Positions 55,812 through 64,000 of a DNA stretch of 64,000 nt are shown piece by piece. Source of the DNA: Myxococcales bacterium. GTDB taxonomy: Bacteria; Myxococcota; Myxococcia; Myxococcales; Myxococcaceae. The notes under the pieces are model-generated. The model saw nothing but the letters and a program-made list of their open reading frames with translations. It was not told the DNA's origin and made no database searches. The stretch is from positions 1 to 64,000 of the forward strand of contig JACPVI010000006.1 in assembly GCA_016191815.1 (NCBI GenBank). The letters are read 5' to 3'. Numbering within the stretch: the stretch's first letter is position 1; each line of letters begins with the position of its first letter. A program made the position numbers and the translations under genes.

Positions 55812-56519
55812 TCACTTGAAGAAGTGGCGCTTCACGATGTTGAGGAAGTCCGAGGAGAAGTTGGCCATCTCGGTGTCGAATACCCTGATCCGCGAGACGA
55901 AGGAGTTGTAGGCGACCACCGCCGGGATGGCGGCGAACAGCCCTGCGGCGGTGGCGAAGAGCGCGTTGCCCACCGGCGCCGCCACGGTGGCAAGGGTGGC
56001 ATTTCCCTTCTCGGCGATCTCGTTGAACGCGTTGAGGATGCCCATCACCGTCCCGAACAGCCCGACGAAAGGCGCCGCCGCGCCCACCGTGCCCAAGAAG
56101 GAGACCTTCGCCTCCAGCTCGGTCAGCTCGGAGGTGGAGGCCCGGTTGAGCGCCCGCTCCACGTTCTCGATTCCCCCGAGCCGTTCGCTCATCGCTCCCT
56201 CGCGGGCCTCCTTCTGCTGGGCGAGACGGGAAAGCTCCTCATAGCCGGCGCGGAACACCTTGGAGAGGGGGGAGGCCTCGAGCTGCTGGCAAGCCTGGTA
56301 GATGGCGTCGAGGCGGGTGGCCTTCCAGAAGGCGTCCAGGAAGCTCAGCGACTGGGAGCGGGCCCTCCGCAGCTGCATCGCCTTCATGGTGATGAGCGCC
56401 CAGGAGCCGGCCGACACCAGCCCGAGCAACATGAGCACTGCCAGCTCCACCAGCGAGCCGTGCTTGACGATGTCCAGGTAGTTGATGGCCGCCCAATGAG
56501 GGCGAAGGATGCCGATCAT
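55812..56519 (-). CDS. tolQ: TolQ/ExbB proton channel subunit
   Basis: 235-residue membrane protein with three helices. The MotA/TolQ/ExbB signature covers LEAKVSFLGTVGAAAPFVGLFGTVMGILNAFNEIAEKGNATLATVAAPVGNALFATAAGLFAAIPAVVAYN. The first helix lies at about 24-46. It begins the tolQRAB operon. The gene is divergent from the three-repeat lipoprotein gene, with a 268-base gap. Confidence 0.94.
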   Translation of the reverse strand: MIGILRPHWAAINYLDIVKHGSLVELAVLMLLGLVSAGSWALITMKAMQLRRARSQSLSFLDAFWKATRLDAIYQACQQLEASPLSKVFRAGYEELSRLAQQKEAREGAMSERLGGIENVERALNRASTSELTELEAKVSFLGTVGAAAPFVGLFGTVMGILNAFNEIAEKGNATLATVAAPVGNALFATAAGLFAAIPAVVAYNSFVSRIRVFDTEMANFSSDFLNIVKRHFFK

Positions 56520-56787
56520 GCGCGCTTCCGCGTAACACCCCCCAAACGGCGGGTCAAACGTTGCGAGCGCCTCGCTCCGGCCCTCCGCGGGTAGGGCAAC
56601 GGAGTCAGGGCCGCGTTCGAGGCGCCGCGGAAAATCATTTTCTTTCGCCAGGTTGTATCATCGGCAATCGGCGATGGGGCTGCGGGCCAAGACGGGCGGA
56701 TGCGACACCGTTTGAATTCCCGGACGGCAGGGGTCGTCTGAGGCAATCGTGTTCGGGCCCACCGGGCCCCCACCAACGGGGCGAAAG

Positions 56788-57819
56788 ATGAACGCAAGAG
56801 CGCTGATCGCATTCCTCGCGATTCTCGGCATGACGGGCTGCATCATCGTCGACCGAGGCGGCGGCGGCACCGTGCCTCCGCCACCTCCCCCCAAGCCGGG
56901 CGACGTCACCTTCACCTGGTCCTTCGCCGGCAAGAGCTGCAACGAGGTGAGCCAGGTCCGCTCGGTCTTCATCGACATCCCGGGCGAGCAGCTGCAGAAC
57001 AACGGCGTCTACCCCTGCCTGGCGAACAACTACCCGGGCATCGTGCTGCACGACTTCAACCCGGGCACCTACAGCTTCACCCTCGAGGCCCTGGGCTACG
57101 GCAGCGAGCGTCTCTTCGTGGGCTCGGGCAGCTTCACCGTCAACGGGGACATCCGGGTGACGGTGGACCTCACCCCCGCCGGCGGAGCGAACTCCTACGC
57201 CTACCTCACCTGGCGCTTCCCGCCCAACTCGCAGAGCTCGAACCCCAACTGCGACCAGGCTGGAGTGGCCTTCGTGGACGTGTCCATCGATGGCTCGCAG
57301 CCGCAGCGCTTCCAGTGTGCGACGGGCCAGTCGCAGCCGGGAGCGCAGACGGCGTTCCTCAATGCCGGCAGCCACTCCATCACCCTGTGGGGGCTGGGCT
57401 CGGGCGGGTACCTCTACTACCGCTTCGACGGCACCTTGCAGACCTTCGCGGGCGCGCCGGTCTCGGCGGAGTACGGGCTCGGCTGGGCGGTGGGCGGCAC
57501 CGCGGTGAAGTGGCAGCTCACCAACGGCTCCTACGGCCTCACCTGCGCCCAGGCGGGCATCCAGACGATGAGCGTCAACTTCATGGACGCGCAGGGCAAC
57601 ATGGTCTACGGGACCGCGGGCGACACCCAGGCCTGCGACGCCGCGCCCATCGTCTACAACTACCTCCAGGCCGGCACCTACAAGGTCTTCATCAAGGGCA
57701 CCGGCACCGGCGGGACGTACCTCTCCAACGCCCAGAATCCCCCTGTGCTCACCGTGCAGGCGGGCGTGTTCGTGACCGCCCAGCAGGCGGTCAACGTCCA
57801 GCTCTTCAAGGCTCCGTAG
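56788..57819 (+). CDS. Lipoprotein with three internal Cys-paired repeats
   Basis: 343 residues. The signal peptide ends in GMTGC, a typical lipobox. A GGGGTVPPPPPPKP linker follows. The mature part is three repeats of about 95-105 residues, each with a WxF/W-x-L strand, a Cys, a (Q)-x-G/V-x-x-V-x-V/I-x-F strand and a second Cys (CNEVSQVRSVFIDIPG; CDQAGVAFVDVSIDG; CAQAGIQTMSVNFMD). Each repeat probably folds as a beta sandwich with one disulfide. I recognise no family. The upstream gap (56520-56787) is relatively AT-rich near 56631-56665 and probably carries divergent promoters. A strong terminator follows the gene. Confidence 0.83.
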   Translation: MNARALIAFLAILGMTGCIIVDRGGGGTVPPPPPPKPGDVTFTWSFAGKSCNEVSQVRSVFIDIPGEQLQNNGVYPCLANNYPGIVLHDFNPGTYSFTLEALGYGSERLFVGSGSFTVNGDIRVTVDLTPAGGANSYAYLTWRFPPNSQSSNPNCDQAGVAFVDVSIDGSQPQRFQCATGQSQPGAQTAFLNAGSHSITLWGLGSGGYLYYRFDGTLQTFAGAPVSAEYGLGWAVGGTAVKWQLTNGSYGLTCAQAGIQTMSVNFMDAQGNMVYGTAGDTQACDAAPIVYNYLQAGTYKVFIKGTGTGGTYLSNAQNPPVLTVQAGVFVTAQQAVNVQLFKAP

Positions 57820-57836
57820 GGGCTGGTCAGCGCAGC

Positions 57837-57866
57837 AAAGGGGTCGGGCAGGTCCCGGCCCCTTTT
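57837..57866 (+). terminator. Intrinsic terminator after three-repeat lipoprotein
   Basis: A 12-pair stem (57837-57848 with 57854-57865, one G-T pair) around loop CAGGT is followed by TTTTC. It is the clearest rho-independent terminator in the window and isolates the lipoprotein transcript from murI. Confidence 0.85.
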
Positions 57867-57914
57867 CGTTGCGGGCTCTGCGGCCTGGCATCGATCGTGA
57901 TAGTCCTCCCGGCG

Positions 57915-58721
57915 ATGAGGCCCGAAAGCAGCAGGCCGATTGGAGTGTTCGACTCCGGAGTGGGAGGACTCACGGTGCTCAAGGCGCTCATGGAGCGCCT
58001 GCCGAACGAGAGCACCGTCTACCTCGGTGACACCGCGCGGGTTCCCTACGGGACCAAGTCGGCCGAGGTGGTGCGGCGCTACTCGCTCCGCAACGCCGAG
58101 TTTCTCCTGGCGCGCGACGTGAAGCTCCTGGTGGTGGCCTGCAACACCGCCTCCTCGGTGGCCCTGCCGTCGCTGGCGGAGCGGCTGGGGGTTCCGGTGG
58201 TGGGGGTGATCGAACCGGGGGCGCGCGCGGCGGCGGCGTCCAGCCGGTCGGGGAGGATCGGCGTCATCGGCACTCCGGGGACGATTCGGTCCGGGGCCTA
58301 CCGGCGGGCGCTCGAGGCGGCGAGGCCGGGCGTGGAGGTGAAGGCGAAGAGCTGTCCGCTGTTCGTCCCGCTCGCCGAGGAGGGCTGGACGGAGGGTGAG
58401 GTGCCGACGCTGATCGCCCGCACCTACCTGGAGGGCCTGAGGCACGACCGGATCGACACCTTGGTCCTCGGGTGCACCCACTACCCGTTGCTTCGTGCGG
58501 TCATCTCCGAGGCGGTGGGAGGACAGGTGGCGTTGATCGACTCCGCCGAGGCGACCGCGGTGGCGGTGGAGGAGGCGTTGCGCGCGCAGGGCCTCTTGGC
58601 CTCGGAGGGCGAGGCCACCCACCAGCTGTCCGTCACCGACGTTCCCGACCGCTTCGCCGAGGTGGGGGCGCGGTTCCTCGGCAGGCCGATCCTTCACGCC
58701 GAGCAGGTGGACATGCCCTGA
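57915..58721 (+). CDS. murI: Glutamate racemase
   Basis: 268-residue MurI. It opens with IGVFDSGVGGLTVLKALMERLP and YLGDTARVPYG. The catalytic cysteines are Cys76 in VVACNTAS and Cys187 in LGCTHYPLL. It makes D-glutamate for peptidoglycan. Length is normal. It lies between the lipoprotein terminator and a decayed Kelch gene and is probably transcribed alone. Confidence 0.95.
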   Translation: MRPESSRPIGVFDSGVGGLTVLKALMERLPNESTVYLGDTARVPYGTKSAEVVRRYSLRNAEFLLARDVKLLVVACNTASSVALPSLAERLGVPVVGVIEPGARAAAASSRSGRIGVIGTPGTIRSGAYRRALEAARPGVEVKAKSCPLFVPLAEEGWTEGEVPTLIARTYLEGLRHDRIDTLVLGCTHYPLLRAVISEAVGGQVALIDSAEATAVAVEEALRAQGLLASEGEATHQLSVTDVPDRFAEVGARFLGRPILHAEQVDMP

Positions 58722-58792
58722 GGGGCCGCAGGTGGCACCGCTTCCATGGTTTGGAAGAGGAGGTGCCCTTTGACTCGCTCTCCTAGCGGCAG

Positions 58793-59102
58793 GTGCCGAC
58801 GCAACTTCTCGTGGGCGCCTTCGGCGGGAGCACCTACAACACGACGTTCGTGTTCAACCCTTCCACCCAGACCTGCCGCGACGCGGGAGTGATGGCGGAC
58901 GCGCGGAGCCTCCACACCGCCGCCGTGCTTCCGAGCGGAAAGGTCCTCGCCACCGGAGGCAACAACTTCGGCACCGCGCTTGGCCGCTCCGAGGTGTGGG
59001 ACCCGGATGCCGGCCGATGGTTCTTGGGAGCTGCTGCCGCCGGACGTCCTAAGCTGCCGGCCGGTCACTTTCGCCGCTGGCGGCAGCCAGCAGGGGCTCG
59101 CG
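58793..59102 (+). pseudogene. Remnant of a Kelch-repeat protein gene
   Basis: The 381-base gap between murI and the formate dehydrogenase gene contains a broken Kelch/galactose-oxidase-like frame. From 58793 it reads LLVGAFGGSTYNTTFVFNPS, TARSLHTAAVLPSGKVLATGG-like and EVWDPDAGRW, typical Kelch blade sequence. Near 59020 the pattern continues in another frame (WELLPPDVLSC, VTFAAGGSQQG), showing a frameshift. No start with a signal peptide and no end are present. The intact gene at 62799 has similar blades, so the fragment may be a relic of a paralogue. Confidence 0.65.
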
Positions 59103-61769
59103 GTGGTGCAAATCACAGTCAACGGAAGAACGGCCGAGCTCGAGGAAGGGCTGTCGATCCTCGACGCACTGCGCAGGCTCGGCCTGGAGGTCCCCCACCT
59201 CTGCCACGACGACCGGGTCCAGGCGGCGGCGGTGTGCCGGACCTGCCTGGTGGAAGTCGAGGGCGAGCCCAAGCCGGTGCCCTCCTGCGCGACTCGCCTC
59301 AGGGAGGGGATGGTCGTTCGAACGGACACGCCGGCGCTGGAGGACGAACGCCGCGGAGTGCTGCGGATGCTCGCCTGGCGCTACCCGGCGGAGCCCGCCC
59401 ACCGTTTCCCGGAAAAGCCCTTCCATAAGGCTGTCAGCGGCTACGGGCTGTCTTCGGAGCTCCGCGGCATGCACGACCTACGGCTGCAGGATTCCTCGCA
59501 CCCCCACATCCAGGTGGACATGTCGCGGTGCATCGACTGCTACCTTTGCGTCCGCATCTGCGATGAGCTGCAAGGGCAGTTCGTCTGGCGCGTCCTGGGC
59601 CGTGGAGCGGAAACGCGGGTCACGCCCGGCACGGGAGTCTCGCTGCTCGCGAGCGCCTGCGTGGGCTGCGGCGCCTGCGCGAGCACCTGCCCCACCGGAG
59701 CCCTCGAGGACAAGACGCGGCTCGAGCAGGGCTCGCCCGAGCGGTGGACCCGGACCACCTGCCCCTACTGCGGAGTGGGCTGCGAGCTGGAGGTGGGTTC
59801 CCGCGGTGAACGGGTAGTGGCGGTTCGGCCTGTGCTGGACGCACCGGTCAACAAGGGGCACCTGTGCGTCAAGGGCCGCTACGCCTTCGAGTTCGTCCAC
59901 GCCGATGATCGGGTGACCACTCCGATGATTCGAGACCGCCTCGGCTGGCGGCGGGTCAGCTGGCCCGAGGCGACGGGCTTCGTCGCCGAGCGGCTTCGCG
60001 GGCTGGTGGCGCAATACGGTCCCGACAGCGTGGGCGTCCTCGGCTCGTCGCGAGCCACGAACGAGGAAAACTACCTGGCGCAGAAATTCGCCCGGGTGGT
60101 CCTCGGCACCAACAACGTGGACTGCTGCGCGCGGGTTTGCCATGCGCCCACCGCGGCAGCGCTCAAGCTCATGCTGGGCACCGGAGCAGCCACCAACTCG
60201 TTCAACGACATCGAACGGGCGCGCACGCTGATGGTCTGCGGCAGCAACACCACCGAGAACCACCCGGTGGTGGGCGCCCGCATCAAGCAGGCGGCGCTCA
60301 GGGGGGCGAACCTCGTCGTCATCGACCCCCGGCGCATCGAACTGGCCGACTACGCCGTCCTGCACCTCCAGCACCGCCTCGGAACCGACGTGGCGCTGTT
60401 CAACGCCATGGCCCACACCCTGGTGGCCGAAGAGTTGGTGGACCGGGAGTTCATCGACTCCCGGGTCGCCGAGTGGGAAGAGTTCCAGAGGTTCATCGTG
60501 GACTGGACGCCCGAGCGGGCCTCCGCCCTCTGCGGGGTGAGCGCCGACTCCATCCGCCGCGCGGCTCGCCTGTTCGGCACGGCCAAGCCGTCGCTGTGCG
60601 TAAACGGCCTCGGCCTGACCGAGCACTCCCAGGGCACGGAGAACGTGATGTGCCTGGTCAACCTGGCGCTGCTCACCGGGAACGTCGGCCGCCCCGGGAC
60701 CGGGGTGAACCCGATGCGGGGCCAGAACAACGTGCAGGGCGCGGCGCAGATGGGTTGTGAGCCTTCCAACCTCACCGGGTTCGTGCCGGTGGCGCAGGGG
60801 CGCGAGGCCTTCGAGCGCGCGTGGGGCGCGGCGCTTCCCGCCCGGAAGGGCCTCGACGTGATCCAGATGGTGGAGGCGGCGAAGGAGGGCCGCCTCAAAG
60901 GCCTTTGGGCGATTGGCTACGACCTCCTCCTCACCAACCCCGGCGTGGAGCGGACGCGGGACGCGCTGCGAAAGCTCGGGCTCTTGATCGTGCAGGACCT
61001 GTTCATGAACGAGACCGCCCGGGAGGTGGGAACGGTCTTTCTGCCCGCGTGCTCCAGCTTCGAGAAGGACGGCACCTTCATGAACGCCGAGCGGCGCATC
61101 CAGCGCGTGCGCAAGGTGCTCGAGCCGCTCGCCGGGTCGAAGCCCGACTGGGAGATCATCTGCGCGGTAGCGCGAGCTTTGGGGCACGCGCAAGGCTTCG
61201 AGCAGGCGTCGCCGGAGGAGATCTGGAGCGAGGTCCGCACGGTGTGGAAGGTCGGCGCCGGCATCGGCTACTCGCGCCTGGAGCAGGGTGGGCTCCAGTG
61301 GCCCTGTCCCTCCGAGGACCATCCGGGGACCGAGATCCTCCACCGGAGCAGCTTCCCCGTGGGGCCGCGGGCGGCTCTCCGGCGCATCGACTTCAAGCCC
61401 AGCGCCGAGGCGAGGAGCGCCGAGCTCCCCTATCTGCTGAACACGGGCCGCAGCCTGTACCAGTTCAACGCCGGGACCATGACTCTGCGCACCCCGAATC
61501 GGGAGCTGAGGCCCGCGGACACCTTGGACCTTTCGCCGGACGACGCTAGGGCTCTCCAGCTCTCCGAGGGTGATCGGGTTCGGGTTCGCAGCCGCTACGG
61601 GGAGGCGACCCTCCCGGCGCACGTGAGCGAGAGGCTGCGGCCAGGGGAGTGTTTCGCCACCTTCCACACCCCGACGGCCCGCGTGAACGCGCTCACCAGC
61701 GACGAGCGCGACCCTTACACCCACACGCCGGAGTACAAGGTCACCGCCGTCGCGCTGGAGAAATGCTGA
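59103..61769 (+). CDS. fdhA: Molybdopterin formate dehydrogenase alpha subunit
   Basis: 888 residues. An N-terminal [2Fe-2S] domain (Cys34, 45, 48, 62) is followed by a His-Cys region and two [4Fe-4S] clusters (CIDCYLC around 143; CVGCGACASTC around 186). The molybdopterin domain starts with CPYCGVGC (220-227) and Cys255. The metal ligand is Cys346 in CCARVCHAPT, where E. coli FdhF has selenocysteine. The bis-MGD domain ends near the C terminus (TPEYKVTAV). This architecture matches NAD-linked FdsA/FdhA enzymes that oxidise formate. No FdsB/FdsG, fdhD or Mo-cofactor genes are beside it. GTG 59103 or 59106 is the start. Confidence 0.92.
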   Translation: MVQITVNGRTAELEEGLSILDALRRLGLEVPHLCHDDRVQAAAVCRTCLVEVEGEPKPVPSCATRLREGMVVRTDTPALEDERRGVLRMLAWRYPAEPAHRFPEKPFHKAVSGYGLSSELRGMHDLRLQDSSHPHIQVDMSRCIDCYLCVRICDELQGQFVWRVLGRGAETRVTPGTGVSLLASACVGCGACASTCPTGALEDKTRLEQGSPERWTRTTCPYCGVGCELEVGSRGERVVAVRPVLDAPVNKGHLCVKGRYAFEFVHADDRVTTPMIRDRLGWRRVSWPEATGFVAERLRGLVAQYGPDSVGVLGSSRATNEENYLAQKFARVVLGTNNVDCCARVCHAPTAAALKLMLGTGAATNSFNDIERARTLMVCGSNTTENHPVVGARIKQAALRGANLVVIDPRRIELADYAVLHLQHRLGTDVALFNAMAHTLVAEELVDREFIDSRVAEWEEFQRFIVDWTPERASALCGVSADSIRRAARLFGTAKPSLCVNGLGLTEHSQGTENVMCLVNLALLTGNVGRPGTGVNPMRGQNNVQGAAQMGCEPSNLTGFVPVAQGREAFERAWGAALPARKGLDVIQMVEAAKEGRLKGLWAIGYDLLLTNPGVERTRDALRKLGLLIVQDLFMNETAREVGTVFLPACSSFEKDGTFMNAERRIQRVRKVLEPLAGSKPDWEIICAVARALGHAQGFEQASPEEIWSEVRTVWKVGAGIGYSRLEQGGLQWPCPSEDHPGTEILHRSSFPVGPRAALRRIDFKPSAEARSAELPYLLNTGRSLYQFNAGTMTLRTPNRELRPADTLDLSPDDARALQLSEGDRVRVRSRYGEATLPAHVSERLRPGECFATFHTPTARVNALTSDERDPYTHTPEYKVTAVALEKC

Positions 61770-61822
61770 CGCAGGCGGCGCGGTCGGCGCACGCCCTCTC
61801 GAGCGTCACGGCCACGGCCGTG

Positions 61823-62701
61823 TCAGCCGACCTTCGCCTCCACGGTCGCCTGGTGGGCTGCCCCGTGCGCGGAGGGGTCCTCGATCATGCTCCGCAAGAG
61901 CTCGAGCGCCCCGGCGCAGTACAGGCCGTCCTCCACCCGCTCGTCGAGGGAGTACTTGATGGAGCAGATCTGCCGCGTGAAAAGCCTTCCCTCCGCGTCC
62001 ACCGCGGGCGCCACCTTGCGCCGGCCGATCGCGGCGAAGAGCGGGATGTTCCCGTACTCGTAGAGGTGGTGATAGGCCGACTCGAGCTTCACGCTGCCCA
62101 GGTTGGCGATGAACAGGCTGGCGTACATCGGATCCGGGTGGATGAAGGAGCCGGGGAGCAGGTTCCACCGGTCCAGCCAGCGCACCAGGCGAATGCCCCA
62201 CCGGAGGATCGGCCCGGGCAAGCGGAGGAAGAGCGCCAGCTCCTTGTCCAGGTGGCTCTTCTCGTCGCTCCGGCCCTTGTCGACGTCGCCGCGCACGAAG
62301 TCCACCAGCGCCTCGAAAGAGAGGGTAGGGTCGAAGCGGCGCTTGAGCACCACGATCGGCGCATCGTCGGTGAGCGCCTTCTTCGCGGAGTAGGAGATCC
62401 AGATTCCGTCCCGCTGGTAGATCCGGTTGCCGGAGACGAAGCGGTTCAGCCTCGGGCGCTCGCGCAAAACCCGCACCGCGGCCCAGAGGAAGACGTGGAA
62501 CAGGGTGATCCGACGCGGCCGCGTGGCGTTGAACCGCTCGATGAACTCCAGGGTGCGGGTGATGTCGACCTCCTGCTCGAAGTAGACCGCCGACTCGTTC
62601 CGGGTCCGCATGATGTACGGCATGATCCGCCGCGACGGCGGGACGCCGGTGGCGAGCTTTCCGTCCGGGCGCGAGAACAGGGGCATCCGGGCGAGAAGCA
62701 T
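61823..62701 (-). CDS. 2-oxoacid dehydrogenase acyltransferase-like (E2 catalytic domain) protein
   Basis: 292 residues resembling the catalytic domain of E2 acyltransferases (CAT-like fold). Visible parts are YIMRTRNESAVYFEQEVDITRTLEFIERFN, ITLFHVFLWAAVRVLRERPRLNRFVSGNRIYQRDGIWISYSAKKAL and SIKYSLDERVEDG near 247-259. The E2 active-site motif is normally DHRxxDG; here it is DERVEDG, with Glu254 in place of the catalytic His. No lipoyl or E3-binding domain is present. It may be a non-canonical acyltransferase or a structural protein. The start at 62701 was chosen over 62686. Confidence 0.75.
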   Translation of the reverse strand: MLLARMPLFSRPDGKLATGVPPSRRIMPYIMRTRNESAVYFEQEVDITRTLEFIERFNATRPRRITLFHVFLWAAVRVLRERPRLNRFVSGNRIYQRDGIWISYSAKKALTDDAPIVVLKRRFDPTLSFEALVDFVRGDVDKGRSDEKSHLDKELALFLRLPGPILRWGIRLVRWLDRWNLLPGSFIHPDPMYASLFIANLGSVKLESAYHHLYEYGNIPLFAAIGRRKVAPAVDAEGRLFTRQICSIKYSLDERVEDGLYCAGALELLRSMIEDPSAHGAAHQATVEAKVG

Positions 62702-62798
62702 ACCCCCGCACCGCCGCCGCGGACGGAATCGCGGCTCGTTGTTCCTCGCGCTCTTGGCCTGGGTGGAGTGACATGGCGCGCGTGAATTGGAGGCCGGG

Positions 62799-64000
62799 AT
62801 GAAGACGTTCGGCTGGTGCGCTGCCGCGCTCGTGTGGGGTGTCTGTTTCACTCTGACGCTGGCTTTCGGGTACGCCTCGGTGGGGCACGTCGTCGTCCGT
62901 ACCCCCGCGGCTTCCGCGTCGGCAGCGCTATGGGATCCGGGCACCGGTGCCTGGACCCTCGGACAGAGCATGGCCAGCGGACGCCGGAATCACGCCTCGG
63001 CCGTGCTGCCGGACGGCTCCGTGCTGGTCGCCGGGGGCTTGGGCAAGGGCGCGCTCTGGTACGACTACGAAGCCGGCAGGCCGCTTCGCTCCAGCGAGGT
63101 GTTTCGCTCCCCAGGCGGGTGGAGCGAAGCGGGAGAGCTGCCGCACGAATTCCACCAAGGCTCGATGTTCGCCCTTGCGGACGGCCGCGTGGTGGCACTC
63201 GGCGGCCCGAACGCGCAGGCGACGGCGCTCTGGGACCCAGAATCCCGGCGCTGGCACGCGGGGCCTTCGTTGAGCGCGCCGGTCTGGGTGGGTTACGCCG
63301 CGGCGCCTCAACGCGACGGGGCCATCATCCTCGCGTACGGCGAGCGGATGGAGAGCTGGGACGGCCGCTCGCCCTCTTGGGTCCGGAAGCCTGCCCCGCA
63401 GTGGAGTGTGAGCGCCGCCGCGCTGGCTGCGCTCCCTGACGGTCGGGTGCTTCTCGTCGGGGAGGGTGGGCCGGGCCGCAACAGCTATGCCTACGAGCCT
63501 TCCACTCGCTTCCAGCTGTGGGATCCGTCGACCGAGCACTGGCAGGAGGTGGGAGCTTGGCCCGGATCGGGGTTCCGGCACCTGGCGGCGAGGCTCGCAG
63601 GCGGCCCCGTCCTGGTCCTTCGCCAAGGGAATGACAGTCGCCTCGGTGCCATTCTCTGGAACCCGACGGACGAGAGCCTGGAAGAGACGGTCCCACCAGA
63701 CGGGCTCACGTTTCCGGAGAGCCTCGTGGCCCTCGCCGACGGGCGTGCGCTGATCCTCGGCCAGCTTGGCGCCGCGGTGTGGCAGCCCACGATGAGGAAG
63801 TGGGCCGCGGTCCCGACTCCTGGGATCCCGCTGAGCCGTCTTGCGGTGACCCTCCTTCAGGACGGGCGGGTGCTCGCCACCGGTGGCGACGGGCCGCCGG
63901 TGCGAAGGCTGGTTCGGTGGAGCGCTGTTGCGAGCGCGCTCGCCCTGCTCGGTGTCGCTTCGCTCGCGATCGGCGCCGCCCTCGCCATCCGCAAGTGGAG
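62799..64000 (+). CDS. Kelch/galactose-oxidase-like membrane-anchored protein (partial)
   Basis: At least 400 residues, running off the right edge. A signal peptide or anchor (GWCAAALVWGVCFTLTLAFGYA) is followed by several Kelch-like blades (NHASAVLPDGSVLVAGG; QGSMFALADGRVVALGGPNAQATALWDPESRRW; VSAAALAALPDGRVLLVGEGG; LAVTLLQDGRVLATGGDGPP). A hydrophobic segment (VASALALLGVASLAIGAALAI) comes near the end of the window. GGAGG precedes the ATG. It is divergent from the E2-like gene by 97 bases. A periplasmic propeller with unknown ligand is likely. Confidence 0.78.
   Translation, partial: MKTFGWCAAALVWGVCFTLTLAFGYASVGHVVVRTPAASASAALWDPGTGAWTLGQSMASGRRNHASAVLPDGSVLVAGGLGKGALWYDYEAGRPLRSSEVFRSPGGWSEAGELPHEFHQGSMFALADGRVVALGGPNAQATALWDPESRRWHAGPSLSAPVWVGYAAAPQRDGAIILAYGERMESWDGRSPSWVRKPAPQWSVSAAALAALPDGRVLLVGEGGPGRNSYAYEPSTRFQLWDPSTEHWQEVGAWPGSGFRHLAARLAGGPVLVLRQGNDSRLGAILWNPTDESLEETVPPDGLTFPESLVALADGRALILGQLGAAVWQPTMRKWAAVPTPGIPLSRLAVTLLQDGRVLATGGDGPPVRRLVRWSAVASALALLGVASLAIGAALAIRKW

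Noticed and set aside
58722-58792. Possible short gene right after murI
   Set aside because: The stretch has a stop in the Kelch-fragment frame and no start with a ribosome binding site; it is treated as flank of the Kelch remnant.

Overview
The window is high-GC bacterial DNA and looks like Myxococcota (a myxobacterial relative). The main reason is the type IV pilus (T4P) locus. It carries pilin genes followed by pilG-pilH-pilI, pilD, a second NtrB/NtrC pair, and pilM-N-O-P-Q, then a roadblock protein, efp, accB, accC and a long SgmX-like TPR protein. That order matches what I remember of the Myxococcus xanthus pil region. I see no rRNA, tRNA, CRISPR array or complete transposon.

Layout. 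(1) 149-11871, minus strand: one tightly packed polysaccharide operon with a Wzm/Wzt ABC exporter, UDP-sugar dehydrogenase, epimerase, DegT aminotransferase, four glycosyltransferases and three methyltransferases. It reads out of the left edge. (2) 11906-12691, plus: a WecG/TagA-type glycosyltransferase. (3) 12798-29746: the T4P locus. It has two tandem pilins, each behind a good sigma-54 promoter match; PilG and the PilH/PilI ABC transporter; prepilin peptidase PilD; a sensor kinase and sigma-54 activator; a small XRE regulator; and PilMNOPQ. Between pilI and pilD sits a divergent pair not expected in the canonical locus: a DPM1-like GT2 and a GT-C-like membrane protein with C-terminal TPRs. 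(4) 29755-41710: a low-GC lipoprotein, roadblock/LC7 protein, EF-P, AccB/AccC, SgmX-like protein, ExeA-like ATPase and a TamB-like giant. (5) 41701-44802: an Omp85 protein overlapping the TamB gene. (6) 44803-53296: housekeeping and accessory genes (acyltransferase, MFS, Ppx/GppA, lipoprotein, class V aminotransferase, GNAT, membrane protein, FabH-like KAS III). (7) 53346-56519, minus: tolQ-tolR-tolA/tonB-tolB. (8) 56788-64000: a three-repeat lipoprotein, MurI, a decayed Kelch gene, a lone molybdopterin formate dehydrogenase, an E2-like acyltransferase lacking its catalytic His, and a Kelch-type membrane protein running off the right edge.

How the parts fit. Two systems dominate: surface polysaccharide assembly and export, and T4P assembly with its polarity control. 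Pilin supply appears to be sigma-54 controlled, and a sigma-54 activator is encoded in the same locus. SgmX-like and roadblock proteins suggest MglA-type polarity control of the pili. The most promising undescribed element is the GT2 plus GT-C/TPR pair inside the pil locus. It has the parts expected of a polyprenyl-phosphate-sugar-dependent protein glycosylation system and could act on pilin or another exported protein. This is inference from domain architecture and position only.
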